Shown: positions 15,995 to 26,183, counted from the stretch's first letter. The stretch is 64,000 nucleotides of DNA from Novosphingobium barchaimii LL02 (GCF_001046635.1 NZ_KQ130454.1:503501-567500), one strand, 5' to 3'. Notes: a model not told the origin generated them from the sequence alone. Made by a program: numbers and translations.

Positions 15995-16906
15995 CTACGC
16001 CCAGAGCGGGCGCGTTTCCCAGCCGATTGGAAAGCCCATCGCAGCCAAATCCGTCTCTGGATGAGTTGCTAAGTGTGCACGTACATCCTGCCGCCAAGTT
16101 GAATTTGGGGCAACCGTACGGACGACGTGCCCGATCATGCTCAAGCCGTTGTAGAGCCGTGCCGGCGCCTGTGTCGCATTCTGATCAAGGGTCGCAGCAA
16201 GGTCAGAGGGTTTCTGCGCCAACTTGGGTGGCTGGAGAAAGCCGCGGTTCCATAGGCGACCATGATGAGCGCAGATGTTACGCAGATCAGTCACGTGCCT
16301 GACTAATGGCACCAGCACCGTCTCGGGCAATCCAAGCGGGCGGGCGATCTGATTGCGTAGCGCGCGGTCTTCGAGGTTTGAATACCAACGTGACAATTGC
16401 CCAAACGACATCATTTCCGCGACCATCCAGACCGGCGGGATGGCGGGCGCGCTGTAAATTTCACGATAATGCTTGATGTACGTCTCGCGCGACCAACCCG
16501 CCTCACCCACGAGCTTGGCGAGTTGCTTGTGAAACTCCTCGCGCTTCGCATAAAGGCTGGCATCAAGATAGGAATGACCATCACCCAGTTGGGCCAACGC
16601 ATAGGCCCAGCTACCACGTAGGGCCACTTCAACATGTTCCGTGCCGCGCATGACCTGCCGCCGTAAAATCCGGTCGAAATCGTACAGTGCTGTCACCCGA
16701 TCAAAGGTGGTGCCCGGTTTGAACCGGGGGCCCGGCTGGCCCTTGGGATGCTCGAAGTAGAGCCAGTATGCGCTCAATCGATAATAACTGACATGGCGCA
16801 GCCAGTATTCAGCCAACGGCTCATCGGGAATGGTCATCCCGTTTGCCTTCAGGTGAGCAATCTGCTGTTCCCAGGTCAACGATGGCTTGGCGTACGTGCG
16901 GGTCAT
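15995..16906 (-). CDS. Abi_2 family abortive-infection protein (AbiF/AbiD-like, HEPN)
   Basis: A 303-residue protein of the Abi_2 family. The N-terminal half has the family pattern LTWEQQIAHLKANGM and YYRLSAYWLYF, then LYDFDRILRRQVMRGTEHVEVALR. The C-terminal half carries LRNICAHHGRLWNR, where Arg209 and His214 form the R-x4-H signature of HEPN ribonucleases. Family members stop phage spread by arresting the infected cell. The ATG at 16906 was chosen because the longer frame to 17029 runs through a structured, T-run-containing leader. That leader looks like an ncRNA gene on the same strand, as seen for abiF loci. Divergent from hsdM. Confidence 0.85.
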   Translation of the reverse strand: MTRTYAKPSLTWEQQIAHLKANGMTIPDEPLAEYWLRHVSYYRLSAYWLYFEHPKGQPGPRFKPGTTFDRVTALYDFDRILRRQVMRGTEHVEVALRGSWAYALAQLGDGHSYLDASLYAKREEFHKQLAKLVGEAGWSRETYIKHYREIYSAPAIPPVWMVAEMMSFGQLSRWYSNLEDRALRNQIARPLGLPETVLVPLVRHVTDLRNICAHHGRLWNRGFLQPPKLAQKPSDLAATLDQNATQAPARLYNGLSMIGHVVRTVAPNSTWRQDVRAHLATHPETDLAAMGFPIGWETRPLWA

Positions 16907-16937
16907 TTCCGTGACTTTCTGCCACGAGAACCGCCCC

Positions 16938-16997
16938 AAAAAAAGACCCGCCCAGTGTGCATTCCACAAGGGAAGAGGCCGGGCGGGTGCGATTGAC
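16938..16997 (-). ncRNA. Probable abiF-type structured ncRNA upstream of the Abi gene
   Basis: On the minus strand, an 8-bp stem ACCCGCCC/GGGCGGGT (16981-16988 with 16946-16953) encloses a smaller hairpin TTCC-CTTGT-GGAA and is followed at once by a C and seven Ts (16938-16944), so the RNA ends as an intrinsic terminator 31 bases before the Abi start codon. A possible -10 TACTAT (17004-17009) lies just upstream, with weaker -35 candidates near 17024-17032. Structured RNAs next to abiF genes are known; identity with that family is inferred from position and shape, not from a covariance search. Confidence 0.6.
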
Positions 16998-17206
16998 AAG
17001 CAAATAGTAGGCAATTTCCTACAAATCAAGAACGATGAGACGGGGTGAGACCGGATGAGAAAGAAAATGCTAGCGCGCGCCCACCAGGCAGCAGGCCTCC
17101 GCTACCGTCGAAACGAGTCTGCCCTCCCTTCTTTCAAACGCAAATCGGCTGATAGCCTCTATTTTCCCGTCGCATTGAACTCGCCAGACACCTAGGGCAA
17201 CACGCA

Positions 17207-19045
17207 ATGCGGGGAGTTGCAAGCTTGAACCATCAGTCGCTTTCGAATTTCATCTGGTCCGTCGCGGACCTCCTGCGCGGAGACTATAAGCAGTCCGAGT
17301 ACGGGCGCGTGATCCTGCCGTTCACGGTGCTGCGCCGCCTCGATTGTGTGCTTCAGCCGACCAAGGCCGCCGTCATCGCGCAGGTAGAAGCTCACCGCCC
17401 CGATCCTTTCCTGATCCGCGCGGCTGGCCACAACTTCTTCAACCGCAGCCCGCTTGATCTCGGCAAGCTCGTTGGTGACCAGGACAACATCGGCACCAAC
17501 CTCCTCGCCTATATCCAGGGCTTTTCGCCGGAGGTGCGCGACATCTTCGAGCAATTCGAGTTCGCCGCGCAGATCGACCGGCTCGCCAAGAACGGCCTGC
17601 TCTACCAGGTCACCGAACGCTTCTCCCGGATCGACCTGCACCCTGCGCGGGTCGACAACACGCACATGGGCCTCGCCTTCGAGGAACTGATCCGCAAGTT
17701 CGCGGAGATCAGCAACGAAACAGCCGGTGAGCATTTCACCCCGCGAGAGGTGATCCGACTCATGGTCAACCTGCTGTTCGTCGAAGACAACGACGTTCTA
17801 TCGAAGCCTGGTATCGTGCGTTCAATCTACGATCCCACCGGAGGCACCGGTGGTATGCTTTCCGTCGCAGGCGAATACCTTCGAGAATACAATCCGGATG
17901 CCCACCTCACGATGTGGGGGCAGGAACTGAACCCAGAGTCCTATGCGATCTGCAAGGCAGACATGTTGATCAAAGGGGAGGACATCACCCGCATCGTCCA
18001 GGGCAACACCCTGTCGGACGACGGCCACCACGGGCAGACCTTCGATTACATGCTATCCAATCCGCCCTTCGGCGTGGAATGGAAGAAGGTTCAGAAGGCG
18101 GTGCAGGACGAGCACCTCCAGCAGGGCTACAATGGGCGCTTCGGCCCCGGCCTCCCGCGCGTGTCCGATGGCTCGCTACTGTTCCTGATGCACCTGCTCT
18201 CCAAGATGCGCCCCTGGCAGGAGGGCGGCTGCCGCTTCGGCATCGTGCTCAACGGCTCGCCCCTGTTTACGGGCGGCGCGGGCAGCGGGGAAAGCGAGAT
18301 CCGGCGCTATGTTCTGGAGAACGATCTTGTCGAGGCCATCATCGCTCTGCCGGCCGACATGTTCTACAACACCGGGATCGCAACCTACGTGTGGGTCCTG
18401 TCGAACAAGAAGCCGAAGGAACGCACAGGCAAGGTCCAGTTGATCGACGCCAGTGCGTTCTGGCAGAAGATGCGCAAGTCGCTGGGCAGCAAGCGCAAGG
18501 AAATGAGCGACGACCACATCGCCGACGTCACACGCTTGTTCGGCCAGTTCGTCGAAGCACAGTTGGCCAGCGTGTTTGATGCAAGCGGCAAGGAACTATC
18601 TCGCGCCATTGTGATCGAAGGCGAAGCTGCGCCTGAGGCGCCAGCAGGCGGCAAGGTCAAACTCGCCCCGCTCTCGCGCATCTTCGAAAACCAGAGCTTC
18701 GGCTACCACACCATCACCGTGGAACGGCCCTTGCTGGGCGAGGACGGCAAGACGTTACTGGGCCAGCGCGGCAAAGCCAAGGGCAAGGTCCAGCCGGACA
18801 CATCCTTGCGCGATACCGAGAACGTGCCGCTGACCGAGGACATCGAGGCGTACTTCGCGCGCGAGGTGAAGCCCCATGCCCCCGATGCCTGGATCGATTC
18901 CGAGAAAACCAAGGTGGGTTACGAGATCCCCTTCAACCGCCACTTCTACGTCTTCGAGCCGCCCCGCCCGCTGGCCGAAATCGACGCCGAACTGGCAGAG
19001 GTCACTACTCGCATTCAGGGCATGTTGCGGGAGCTGGCAGCGTGA
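17207..19045 (+). CDS. hsdM: Type I restriction-modification system methyltransferase subunit HsdM
   Basis: A 612-residue N6-adenine DNA methyltransferase. The N-terminal helical domain ([24 protein letters not shown]) packs on HsdS. The catalytic domain shows [12 protein letters not shown], the SAM motif [10 protein letters not shown] from Asp209 and the catalytic NPPFG from Asn285. It would methylate the site chosen by HsdS and, with HsdR, form the restriction complex. The ATG at 17207 has AGGG about nine bases ahead. It is the first gene of a plus-strand operon: its stop overlaps the hsdS GTG start by four bases. The promoter must lie in 17040-17206, between it and the divergent Abi locus. 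Confidence 0.95.
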   Translation: MRGVASLNHQSLSNFIWSVADLLRGDYKQSEYGRVILPFTVLRRLDCVLQPTKAAVIAQVEAHRPDPFLIRAAGHNFFNRSPLDLGKLVGDQDNIGTNLLAYIQGFSPEVRDIFEQFEFAAQIDRLAKNGLLYQVTERFSRIDLHPARVDNTHMGLAFEELIRKFAEISNETAGEHFTPREVIRLMVNLLFVEDNDVLSKPGIVRSIYDPTGGTGGMLSVAGEYLREYNPDAHLTMWGQELNPESYAICKADMLIKGEDITRIVQGNTLSDDGHHGQTFDYMLSNPPFGVEWKKVQKAVQDEHLQQGYNGRFGPGLPRVSDGSLLFLMHLLSKMRPWQEGGCRFGIVLNGSPLFTGGAGSGESEIRRYVLENDLVEAIIALPADMFYNTGIATYVWVLSNKKPKERTGKVQLIDASAFWQKMRKSLGSKRKEMSDDHIADVTRLFGQFVEAQLASVFDASGKELSRAIVIEGEAAPEAPAGGKVKLAPLSRIFENQSFGYHTITVERPLLGEDGKTLLGQRGKAKGKVQPDTSLRDTENVPLTEDIEAYFAREVKPHAPDAWIDSEKTKVGYEIPFNRHFYVFEPPRPLAEIDAELAEVTTRIQGMLRELAA

Positions 19046-21042
19046 GCTTTCCAGCATATCCAGAATACCGTCAAACCGACGTTGATTGGCTGGCAAGCAT
19101 CCCAAGTGGATGGACATTGTCCAGGCTCGGCTTCGAAAGCTGGGTTAGAGCTCGCTTGGGCTGGAAGGGGCTGAAAGCCGACGAATACGTTGAGGAGGGC
19201 TATGCAATGCTAGCCACTCCAAACATAAAAAGCGCGAAGATCGATTTCGACGGTGCTAATAGAATTACACGCGATCGTTACGATGAGTCGCCTGAGATAA
19301 AATTGCGCGAAGGCGACGTTCTACTCGCCAAAGATGGCTCTACGCTAGGAACGGTAAATTTCGTTCGAAACCTCGACCGAGAAACGACGGTAAACAGTTC
19401 TATTTCTGTCATAACTCCGCACGCACGTACTGGCGGCGCATTCTTACATTACTACTTCCAAGCTGACTATGTCGTTGCAAACATCGCAGCCTTGAAAGGA
19501 GGCATGGGCGTACCGCACCTTTTCCAGTCCGACCTAGTCAAATTCCCACTCGCACTTCCCTCGTTACCTGAGCAGCAAGCAATCGCCGCCTTCCTCGACC
19601 GGGAGACGGCGAAGATTGATGCGCTGGTGGCGGAGCAGGAGCGGTTGATCGCGCTGCTTAAGGAAAAGCGTCAGGCGGTCATCTCCCATGCCGTCGCCAA
19701 GGGCCTGAACCCCGACGCCCCCATGAAAGACAGCGGCATCGAATGGCTCGGCCAGATCCCCGCGCATTGGGAGTTGGGGCGGATCAAACATTCCGTGCTG
19801 AAGATCGAGCAGGGCTGGAGTCCACAGTGCGACGCCACGCCTGTTGCCGGCCCGGACCAGTGGGGTGTTCTCAAAGTGGGCTGCGTAAATGGGGAACGGT
19901 TCAACCCAGCCGAGAATAAGGCACTGCCAGATAATCTGGAGCCGGTGCCGGACTTGGCCTTGACCGTTGGAGATGTCTTGATCTCGCGCGCCAATACACG
20001 CGAGTTGGTTGGAGGCGCCGCATTGGTCGAACAGGATTTCGGCAATTTGATGCTATGCGACAAGCTGTACCGCCTCCGCATAGACCCTAGATATGCCAGC
20101 CCGGCATTCATCACCCTTTACTTGCGTAGCAGCATGGTCCGCAGCCAAATCGAGGTCGCTGCGACTGGCGCGAGCAGTTCGATGCTCAACATTGGGCAAG
20201 GCGTAATATTGGAGTTGGCCTTCCCGATACCCCCGGTGGAAGAACAGCACACGATTGCGAAGGCAATCCGCGAAAACCAGATGCGGGTAGCGGAACTTGT
20301 CGCCCAAGCCCAATCCGCCATCGCTCTGTTGCAAGAACGCCGCGCCGCGCTGATCTCGGCTGCCGTCACCGGCAAGATCGACGTGCGCAGCGTATTTGAG
20401 GCAGGCAACGTCGTTGCTCTCCCGACGAAAATCACCGCAGCCGCCTTGCCGTCGTCCCGCGCCGTGGTTGGTGCGTATGCCATCCGATACCTCGGCCAAA
20501 TGGGACGCATGGCGGTGATGAAGGTTGGCTATCTCGCCCAAGCTCACGTTGGGGTTCACGAACTGGCAGGAACATACGAACGCTATGCGGCAGGACCATA
20601 CGACGGCGACTTGATCAACGCGATGCAACACGGGGCTGAAAGCATCTGCGGGATAGTGACGGAGGAGCCATCCTCGAAAGGCGACGCCGTGAAGTATAAA
20701 ATTCCGCAGACCCTGCACATGCCGTCCGGCATGCTGGAAGCGGCTCTTGGCCCAGACCGCATGCGCGCGTTCCTGAACTTGATCGATCTGTTGAAGGGCC
20801 AAAGCAGGGAGGGCGTCGAGGCGATCGCAACGCTCTATGCGGTCTGGAACGACCTGATCGCCAGCGGGCGCGATGTGACAGATGATGCCATCTGTAATGG
20901 CGTCTTCGACTGGCATCTCGAGAAGCGCGAGAAGTTCAGCCGCGATACGCTTGAGAACTGGCTGGGCTGGATGCGCCGAAACGGCGTAGTACCAGACGGC
21001 TCGGCTCCACGTACCGACCATCAGGGAGATTTGTTCGCATGA
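19042..21042 (+). CDS. hsdS: Type I specificity subunit HsdS with C-terminal DUF4065/Panacea-like extension
   Basis: At 666 residues this is far longer than a normal HsdS (about 400-450). It holds two target-recognition domains (about 1-180 and 235-410), each followed by a conserved helical spacer ([21 protein letters not shown] and [15 protein letters not shown]). After residue 450 comes about 200 residues not needed for specificity. The stretch [19 protein letters not shown] and [12 protein letters not shown] resembles the DUF4065 (SocA/Panacea) fold of antitoxin-like domains; this match is by eye and tentative. The first recognition domain is clearly AT-richer than its surroundings, suggesting domain exchange. 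GTG start overlaps hsdM; its stop overlaps the next ATG (ATGA). Confidence 0.88.
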   Translation: MSFPAYPEYRQTDVDWLASIPSGWTLSRLGFESWVRARLGWKGLKADEYVEEGYAMLATPNIKSAKIDFDGANRITRDRYDESPEIKLREGDVLLAKDGSTLGTVNFVRNLDRETTVNSSISVITPHARTGGAFLHYYFQADYVVANIAALKGGMGVPHLFQSDLVKFPLALPSLPEQQAIAAFLDRETAKIDALVAEQERLIALLKEKRQAVISHAVAKGLNPDAPMKDSGIEWLGQIPAHWELGRIKHSVLKIEQGWSPQCDATPVAGPDQWGVLKVGCVNGERFNPAENKALPDNLEPVPDLALTVGDVLISRANTRELVGGAALVEQDFGNLMLCDKLYRLRIDPRYASPAFITLYLRSSMVRSQIEVAATGASSSMLNIGQGVILELAFPIPPVEEQHTIAKAIRENQMRVAELVAQAQSAIALLQERRAALISAAVTGKIDVRSVFEAGNVVALPTKITAAALPSSRAVVGAYAIRYLGQMGRMAVMKVGYLAQAHVGVHELAGTYERYAAGPYDGDLINAMQHGAESICGIVTEEPSSKGDAVKYKIPQTLHMPSGMLEAALGPDRMRAFLNLIDLLKGQSREGVEAIATLYAVWNDLIASGRDVTDDAICNGVFDWHLEKREKFSRDTLENWLGWMRRNGVVPDGSAPRTDHQGDLFA

Positions 21043-21971
21043 GCCGGGCCATCGGGCGCAGCCTCGAACTTTACTACATCGACGGTCGCCCCGATGGCAT
21101 GCTGACCGCCGAGATGTTCAACTGGACTGGCCACGTCCTGATGGCCCCGCGTACTCAGATTGCAACCGCTCTTGCTCGCGAGGAAGCGGCCTACGCCGGC
21201 ATCTACCTCTTGCTAGGCGAGCAGGACGGCGAACCGCTGGCTTATATCGGCGAAGGTGAAGACATCTCAGCACGCATCCGCAGCCATGATGTGAAGAAGG
21301 ACTGGTGGACCAGCGCCATCCTCGTCACCGCGTCGGCCAACAAGCTGAACAAGGCCCACGCCCGCTATCTAGAAGCCCGCCTAATCGCCGAGGCGAAGGC
21401 GATTGGACGGATGCCGCTCGAAAACACAGTGACGCCTGCGCTGCCTTCGTTAAGCGAAGCCGACATCGGCAAGATGGAAGCGTTCCTGGAAAACATCCTC
21501 GTGGTCCTGCCGGCCGTGCGCGTCGATATGTTCATCCAACGCGTGCGCTCAGCCCCCAAGGCGGCGATCATCTCCACACCGACGCGCCCCTTTACCCAGC
21601 CGGAACCGGAAGCCCGCTTCGTCCTTGAGAACCGCAAGCACAACCTGACAGCGTTTGCCGTACTCGAAGATGGTGAGTTCGTGGTCGAGGAAGGCTCACA
21701 AGCCCGTCGCGAATGGGCCAGCGCCCATATGCACGGTTACAGCAAGCTCCACGCCGAACTGAAACACGCTGGCGTCCTGACTGAAGATGGCGAACGCTGC
21801 ACCTTCGCCAAAAGCTATGCTTTTCAAAGCCCGAGCGCGGCGGCTGCCGTGGTCGACGGCAGACCGGCGAACGGCACAACCGAGTGGATTAACGTCGCCA
21901 CCCGCCAGACCTACAAGGAATGGGAAGCAGGTCGTATCGACGCGGCACAACCTGACGAGGCCCTTGCCTGA
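21039..21971 (+). CDS. GIY-YIG nuclease family protein with DUF4357 domain
   Basis: 310 residues. The GIY-YIG nuclease core spans about 52-120: GIY at 54-56, YIG at 69-71, the conserved Arg79 in ISARIRSH and the glutamate in YLEARLIAEA. The C-terminal part (about 205-295) has the DUF4357 pattern: AVLEDGEFVVEEGSQARREW, then FQSPSAAAAVVDGRPANGTTEW split over this region. Proteins of this architecture occur in restriction and other defence loci, but their substrate is not settled. ATGA overlap with hsdS and TGATG overlap with the next gene show it is made together with the restriction enzyme. It may be a second effector or an accessory. Confidence 0.85.
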   Translation: MSRAIGRSLELYYIDGRPDGMLTAEMFNWTGHVLMAPRTQIATALAREEAAYAGIYLLLGEQDGEPLAYIGEGEDISARIRSHDVKKDWWTSAILVTASANKLNKAHARYLEARLIAEAKAIGRMPLENTVTPALPSLSEADIGKMEAFLENILVVLPAVRVDMFIQRVRSAPKAAIISTPTRPFTQPEPEARFVLENRKHNLTAFAVLEDGEFVVEEGSQARREWASAHMHGYSKLHAELKHAGVLTEDGERCTFAKSYAFQSPSAAAAVVDGRPANGTTEWINVATRQTYKEWEAGRIDAAQPDEALA

Positions 21972-23068
21972 TGCCCGTGTACGAACTTGTCGAAGGCAAG
22001 CTGACGGCTGCTAACCAGACCTTTTTCCAAGCTGAAGGACTGAAGGAACGGCAGGACATCCAGCGCATGTTGCGCGAGCAGATCGGCATTTTAGGCGACG
22101 ACCTAATGGTCCTCGCAGAAGAATACGGGGGCTGGGTCGACAGCTACCGACGCATTGACCTTCTGTGTCTCGACGCCGATGCCAATTTGGTTGTCGTTGA
22201 ACTCAAACGTGACGATGCCGCGCACATGGAACTGCAGGCCCTGCGCTATGCAGCAATGGTCGCGCGCATGACTTTCGCCGAGGCCGTCGATGCTCACGCG
22301 GATTTCCGTCGCCGAAACGGCATGGACGATGACGGCGCTGAAGCGGCCCTACTCGACTTTTTGCGCTGGACTGAACCGCAGGAGGAAGCCTTTGCCCAAT
22401 CTGTCAGAGTCATTCTCGCCTCAGCAGATTTCGGCAAAGAACTCACCACAGCAGTTCTCTGGCTACGTGATCAGGGCATCGACATCACCTGCATTCGGCT
22501 CGGCCCGTGCAAGCTATCCGATGGGCGTCTGCTCCTCGACGTTCAACAGATCATCCCTTTGCCGGAAGCCGCTACATTCCAGACACAAATTGGCCTCAAG
22601 CGCCGGGCCGAACGTAAGGATCAGGGCGAGCGCCATAGTCTTCGACAACTGTTCTGGACCGGCCTCTTGGCCCTGCCTGCCGCTACTCGCTATGCGGGCA
22701 AGGCAGTACCAACCGGTGGATGGATTGCCAGCAAGACAGAGTTCGAGGGCGTTGAACTCAACCTGGTGATCCGCAAAACTGACTGCCAAGCAGAGTTGTA
22801 TATCGACTGCGGTCGCGGTGCCGAAGATCGTAATATCGCTCTCTTCGAACACCTGCAGAAAAACCGCGATCAGATTAACATCGGCTTTGGCGGCAAGCTC
22901 TTGTGGCAGCCGCTCGAAGGACGGCGGGCATGCCGGATCGCAACATTGTGCGACGGTGGCTGGAAGTCACCCGAACAGCAGTGGGGCAAAGCGCAACAGG
23001 ACATGCTTGACTCTGCCCATCGCCTTCTGGCGGCGGCGCACCCATACCTTCAGACCTGGAATGGTTAA
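21971..23068 (+). CDS. PD-(D/E)XK nuclease-like protein with DUF4268 domain
   Basis: 365 residues. The N-terminal half has a PD-(D/E)XK core of the NucS/DUF91 kind: Asp63 in RRIDLLCL and Glu77-x-Lys79 in VVVELKRD, with a following helix (ELQALRYAAMV). The C-terminal half, after about residue 220, matches DUF4268 (LRQLFWTGLLALP, then LFEHLQKNRDQINIGFG and LLWQPLEG). The nuclease residues are intact, so it should be active. It lies between the GIY-YIG gene and hsdR with the start overlapping the previous stop (TGATG), so the operon encodes three predicted nucleases in all. Role unknown; possibly an accessory of the type I system. Confidence 0.8.
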   Translation: MPVYELVEGKLTAANQTFFQAEGLKERQDIQRMLREQIGILGDDLMVLAEEYGGWVDSYRRIDLLCLDADANLVVVELKRDDAAHMELQALRYAAMVARMTFAEAVDAHADFRRRNGMDDDGAEAALLDFLRWTEPQEEAFAQSVRVILASADFGKELTTAVLWLRDQGIDITCIRLGPCKLSDGRLLLDVQQIIPLPEAATFQTQIGLKRRAERKDQGERHSLRQLFWTGLLALPAATRYAGKAVPTGGWIASKTEFEGVELNLVIRKTDCQAELYIDCGRGAEDRNIALFEHLQKNRDQINIGFGGKLLWQPLEGRRACRIATLCDGGWKSPEQQWGKAQQDMLDSAHRLLAAAHPYLQTWNG

Positions 23069-23075
23069 GAGCCAA

Positions 23076-26000
23076 ATGAGCCTGCATAAGGAAATCAGCT
23101 TCGAGGACGAAATATGCGCCGATATGGCTGCAGCGGGTTGGCTATACGAAGAAGGTTCCGCTGCGTGCTACGATCGCGCCCGCGCCCTCTACCCTGAAGA
23201 CCTGCAGATATGGCTGGAAGATAGCCAGCCGAAGGTTTGGGAGGGCTTGGTCAAGTCGCACGGCCATGCAGCCATCGACATCCTCTGCGATCGGGTGCGC
23301 AAGTCTCTCGATGATCGCGGCACACTCGATGTTCTGCGCTACGGCGTGGAACTGATCGGCGTCCGTGGGCTGGTCGGCCTAGCCCAGTTCAAGCCCGCCT
23401 CGGGCATGAACCCGGAGATCGTCTTGCGGTACGAAGCGAACCGACTGCGCGTCGTGCGGCAAGTGCGCTATTCGAAAGCCAACGAGAACTGCATCGACCT
23501 CGTGCTGTTTCTCAATGGCATCCCGGTCGCTACGACAGAGTTGAAGACCAACTTCACTCAGACCGTGGGCGATGCGATCGACCAGTACAAGTTCGACCGC
23601 AATCCCAGGGCCGAACCGCTACTCTCGTTCGCGACCGGCGCCCTGGTACACTTCGGGGTCAGTAACCGCGACGTGATGATGACCACCAAGCTGCAGGGCG
23701 GTGCCACTCGCTTCCTGCCTTTCAACCGCGGCAACCATGGTGGCGCGGGCAATCCAACGGACTGCCCCGGCCATCCGACTGCATATCTCTGGCAAGAAAT
23801 CTGGCAGCGCGATAGCTGGCTGGAAATCCTCGGTCGCTACATGATCGCCAAGCGCGACAAGAAGAAGCAGATCAGCGCCATTATCTTCCCCCGCTACCAC
23901 CAACTCGATGGCACGCGGCAACTGCGACAACAGATCCGATCCGAAGGTGCCGGGGGCCGCTTCCTGATCCAGCACAGTGCAGGATCAGGCAAGACCAATT
24001 CCATCGCCTGGGCCGCGCACTTCTTGGCCGACCTCCACGACGACGCAGACGCGAAGATCTTTTCCAGCGTCATCGTGGTGTCCGACCGCAACGTCATCGA
24101 CGCCCAGTTACAGGAAGCCCTGTTCGAGTTCGAGCGAACCAAAGGCGTGGTGGCCACAATCACCAGCGACAGCGGCAGCAAGAGTGCCGCGCTGGCAGAC
24201 GCTCTCGACGCGGGCAAAAAGATCATCGTCTGCACCATGCAGACCTTCCCCTTCGCCTTGGAAGCCGTACGCGAACGCGCGGCGACGCAGGGCAAGAAAT
24301 TTGCCGTCATCGCCGACGAGGCCCATAGCAGCCAAGCGGGTGAAACCGCCAGCAAGCTCAAGGCCGTACTCACCCCCGAGGAGATCGAGGAGATCTCGGA
24401 CGGGGGCGAGATCAGCAGCGAGGACCTTCTCGCTGCCCAAATGGCAGCGCGGGCTGCGAAGGACGGCGTGACTTACGTCGCTTTCACCGCCACGCCAAAG
24501 ACCAAGACCATGGAATTGTTCGGGCGCCGTCCCCAGCCGGAAGCACCCGCGAGCGAAACCAACAAGCCCGGCCCGTTCCATATTTACTCGATGCGTCAGG
24601 CAATCGAGGAAGGCTTCATACTCGACGTCCTCAAGAACTACACGCCGTACAAGCTTGCCTTCAAGCTCGCGAACGGCGGGCAAGAGTTCGACGAGCAGGA
24701 GGTCGAGAAAAGCGCGGCCATGAAGGGCCTCATGCGCTGGGTCCGGCTCCACGACTACAACATCTCGCAAAAGGTCCAGATCGTCGTGGAGCATTTCCGC
24801 GAAAACGTGGCGCCGCTGCTCGACGGCAAGGCGAAAGCCATGGTCGTGCTTGGCAGCCGATTGGAAGCTGTGCGCTGGCAGATCGCGATCCAGAACTACA
24901 TCAAGTCGCAGGGCTACCGAATGTCGACAATGGTCGCTTTCTCCGGCGAGGTAAATGACCCCGAGAGCCACGGCGAACCGCTCAAGGAAACCGATGCGAA
25001 GCTGAACCCCACATTGAAGGGGCGCGACATCCGCGAGGCGTTCACCGATGAAGACGCCAAGATCTTGCTCGTCGCCAACAAGTTCCAGACTGGCTTCGAT
25101 CAGCCTCTGCTTTGCGGCATGTATGTGGATCGGCGTCTGGCTGGCATTCAAGCGGTACAGACCTTGTCGCGCCTCAATCGCGCGCACCCCGGTAAGGACA
25201 CCACCTACGTGCTCGACTTCGTCAACAGCTCCGAAGAGGTGCTGACCGCGTTCCGCACCTACTACGAGACAGCCGAAATCACCGCCGGCACAGATCCCCA
25301 CCTGATCTTTGACCTGCGTGCGAAACTCGATGCATCGGGTCATTACGACAATCACGAAGTCGAACGCCTCGTACGCGTGGAACTCGACCCGCGAGCGACG
25401 CAGGGCCAGCTGATCTCAGCTCTTGAGCCGGTCGCGCAGCGGCTGCTGATCCAGTACAAGGACGCCTTCATGCGCATGAAGGATGCGCTAGCCAATAAGG
25501 ATCAGAAGGCGGCCAACGAAGCCAAGGACGAGGTCAATGCTCTGCTGCTGTTCAAGGGCGACATGCACGGTTTCGTAAGCCTCTACACCTTCCTCTCGCA
25601 GATCTTCGACTATGGCAACACCGACATTGAAAAGCGGTTCCTGTTCTTCAAGCGTTTGACCCCGCTGCTTGAATTTGGCCGCGAGCGCGACGGCGTGGAC
25701 CTGTCAGATGTCCGCCTGACCCATCATAACCTCAAGGACCAAGGCAAACGCGACCTCGGCGTTGCGGGTGGTGACCAGCCGCAGCTACCACCGATCACCG
25801 GGGTTGGAACGGGCAGCGTACAGGACAAGGAAAAGGCTCTGCTGGCCGACATCATCGCTAAAGTGAACGACCTGTTCGATGGTGAACTGACCGATGACGA
25901 CCAACTGATCTACGTAAACAACGTGATCAAGGGTAAACTGTTGGAGTCTGAAGCCCTTCGTGTTCAGGCCCAGAACAACTCCAAGGCGCAGTTTGCTGCG

Positions 26001-26183
26001 TCACCCACGCTTGCGAACGAAATCCTCAACGCCGTCATGGATGCCCTGACCGCGCACGAGACCATGAGTACACAGGCACTGAACAGCGCCCAAGTTCGTG
26101 CGGGCCTGAAAGACATCCTGCTTGGACCTGGACAACTATACGAGGCGTTGAGGAATACCTCCAACGTAGACACGGCAGTTTAG
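23076..26183 (+). CDS. hsdR: Type I restriction endonuclease/translocase subunit HsdR
   Basis: About 1035 residues, normal for HsdR. The N-terminal PD-(D/E)XK nuclease has Asp141, Glu155 and Lys157 (NCIDLVLF and TTELKTN). The SF2 translocase follows with Walker A AGSGKT at 302-307, the DEAH box at 414-417, FTATPKTKTMELFG (motif III) and the second RecA domain up to LSRLNRAHPGKD (motif VI). A C-terminal helical domain binds HsdM. Start ATG 23076 lies eight bases after the previous stop and follows AAGAG; the open frame continues upstream to 22818 inside the preceding gene without support. Cuts unmethylated DNA after ATP-driven translocation. Confidence 0.95.
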   Translation: MSLHKEISFEDEICADMAAAGWLYEEGSAACYDRARALYPEDLQIWLEDSQPKVWEGLVKSHGHAAIDILCDRVRKSLDDRGTLDVLRYGVELIGVRGLVGLAQFKPASGMNPEIVLRYEANRLRVVRQVRYSKANENCIDLVLFLNGIPVATTELKTNFTQTVGDAIDQYKFDRNPRAEPLLSFATGALVHFGVSNRDVMMTTKLQGGATRFLPFNRGNHGGAGNPTDCPGHPTAYLWQEIWQRDSWLEILGRYMIAKRDKKKQISAIIFPRYHQLDGTRQLRQQIRSEGAGGRFLIQHSAGSGKTNSIAWAAHFLADLHDDADAKIFSSVIVVSDRNVIDAQLQEALFEFERTKGVVATITSDSGSKSAALADALDAGKKIIVCTMQTFPFALEAVRERAATQGKKFAVIADEAHSSQAGETASKLKAVLTPEEIEEISDGGEISSEDLLAAQMAARAAKDGVTYVAFTATPKTKTMELFGRRPQPEAPASETNKPGPFHIYSMRQAIEEGFILDVLKNYTPYKLAFKLANGGQEFDEQEVEKSAAMKGLMRWVRLHDYNISQKVQIVVEHFRENVAPLLDGKAKAMVVLGSRLEAVRWQIAIQNYIKSQGYRMSTMVAFSGEVNDPESHGEPLKETDAKLNPTLKGRDIREAFTDEDAKILLVANKFQTGFDQPLLCGMYVDRRLAGIQAVQTLSRLNRAHPGKDTTYVLDFVNSSEEVLTAFRTYYETAEITAGTDPHLIFDLRAKLDASGHYDNHEVERLVRVELDPRATQGQLISALEPVAQRLLIQYKDAFMRMKDALANKDQKAANEAKDEVNALLLFKGDMHGFVSLYTFLSQIFDYGNTDIEKRFLFFKRLTPLLEFGRERDGVDLSDVRLTHHNLKDQGKRDLGVAGGDQPQLPPITGVGTGSVQDKEKALLADIIAKVNDLFDGELTDDDQLIYVNNVIKGKLLESEALRVQAQNNSKAQFAASPTLANEILNAVMDALTAHETMSTQALNSAQVRAGLKDILLGPGQLYEALRNTSNVDTAV

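Noticed and set aside
22818-23075. 86-residue N-terminal extension of HsdR
   Set aside because: Lies within the preceding nuclease gene in another frame and does not resemble HsdR.
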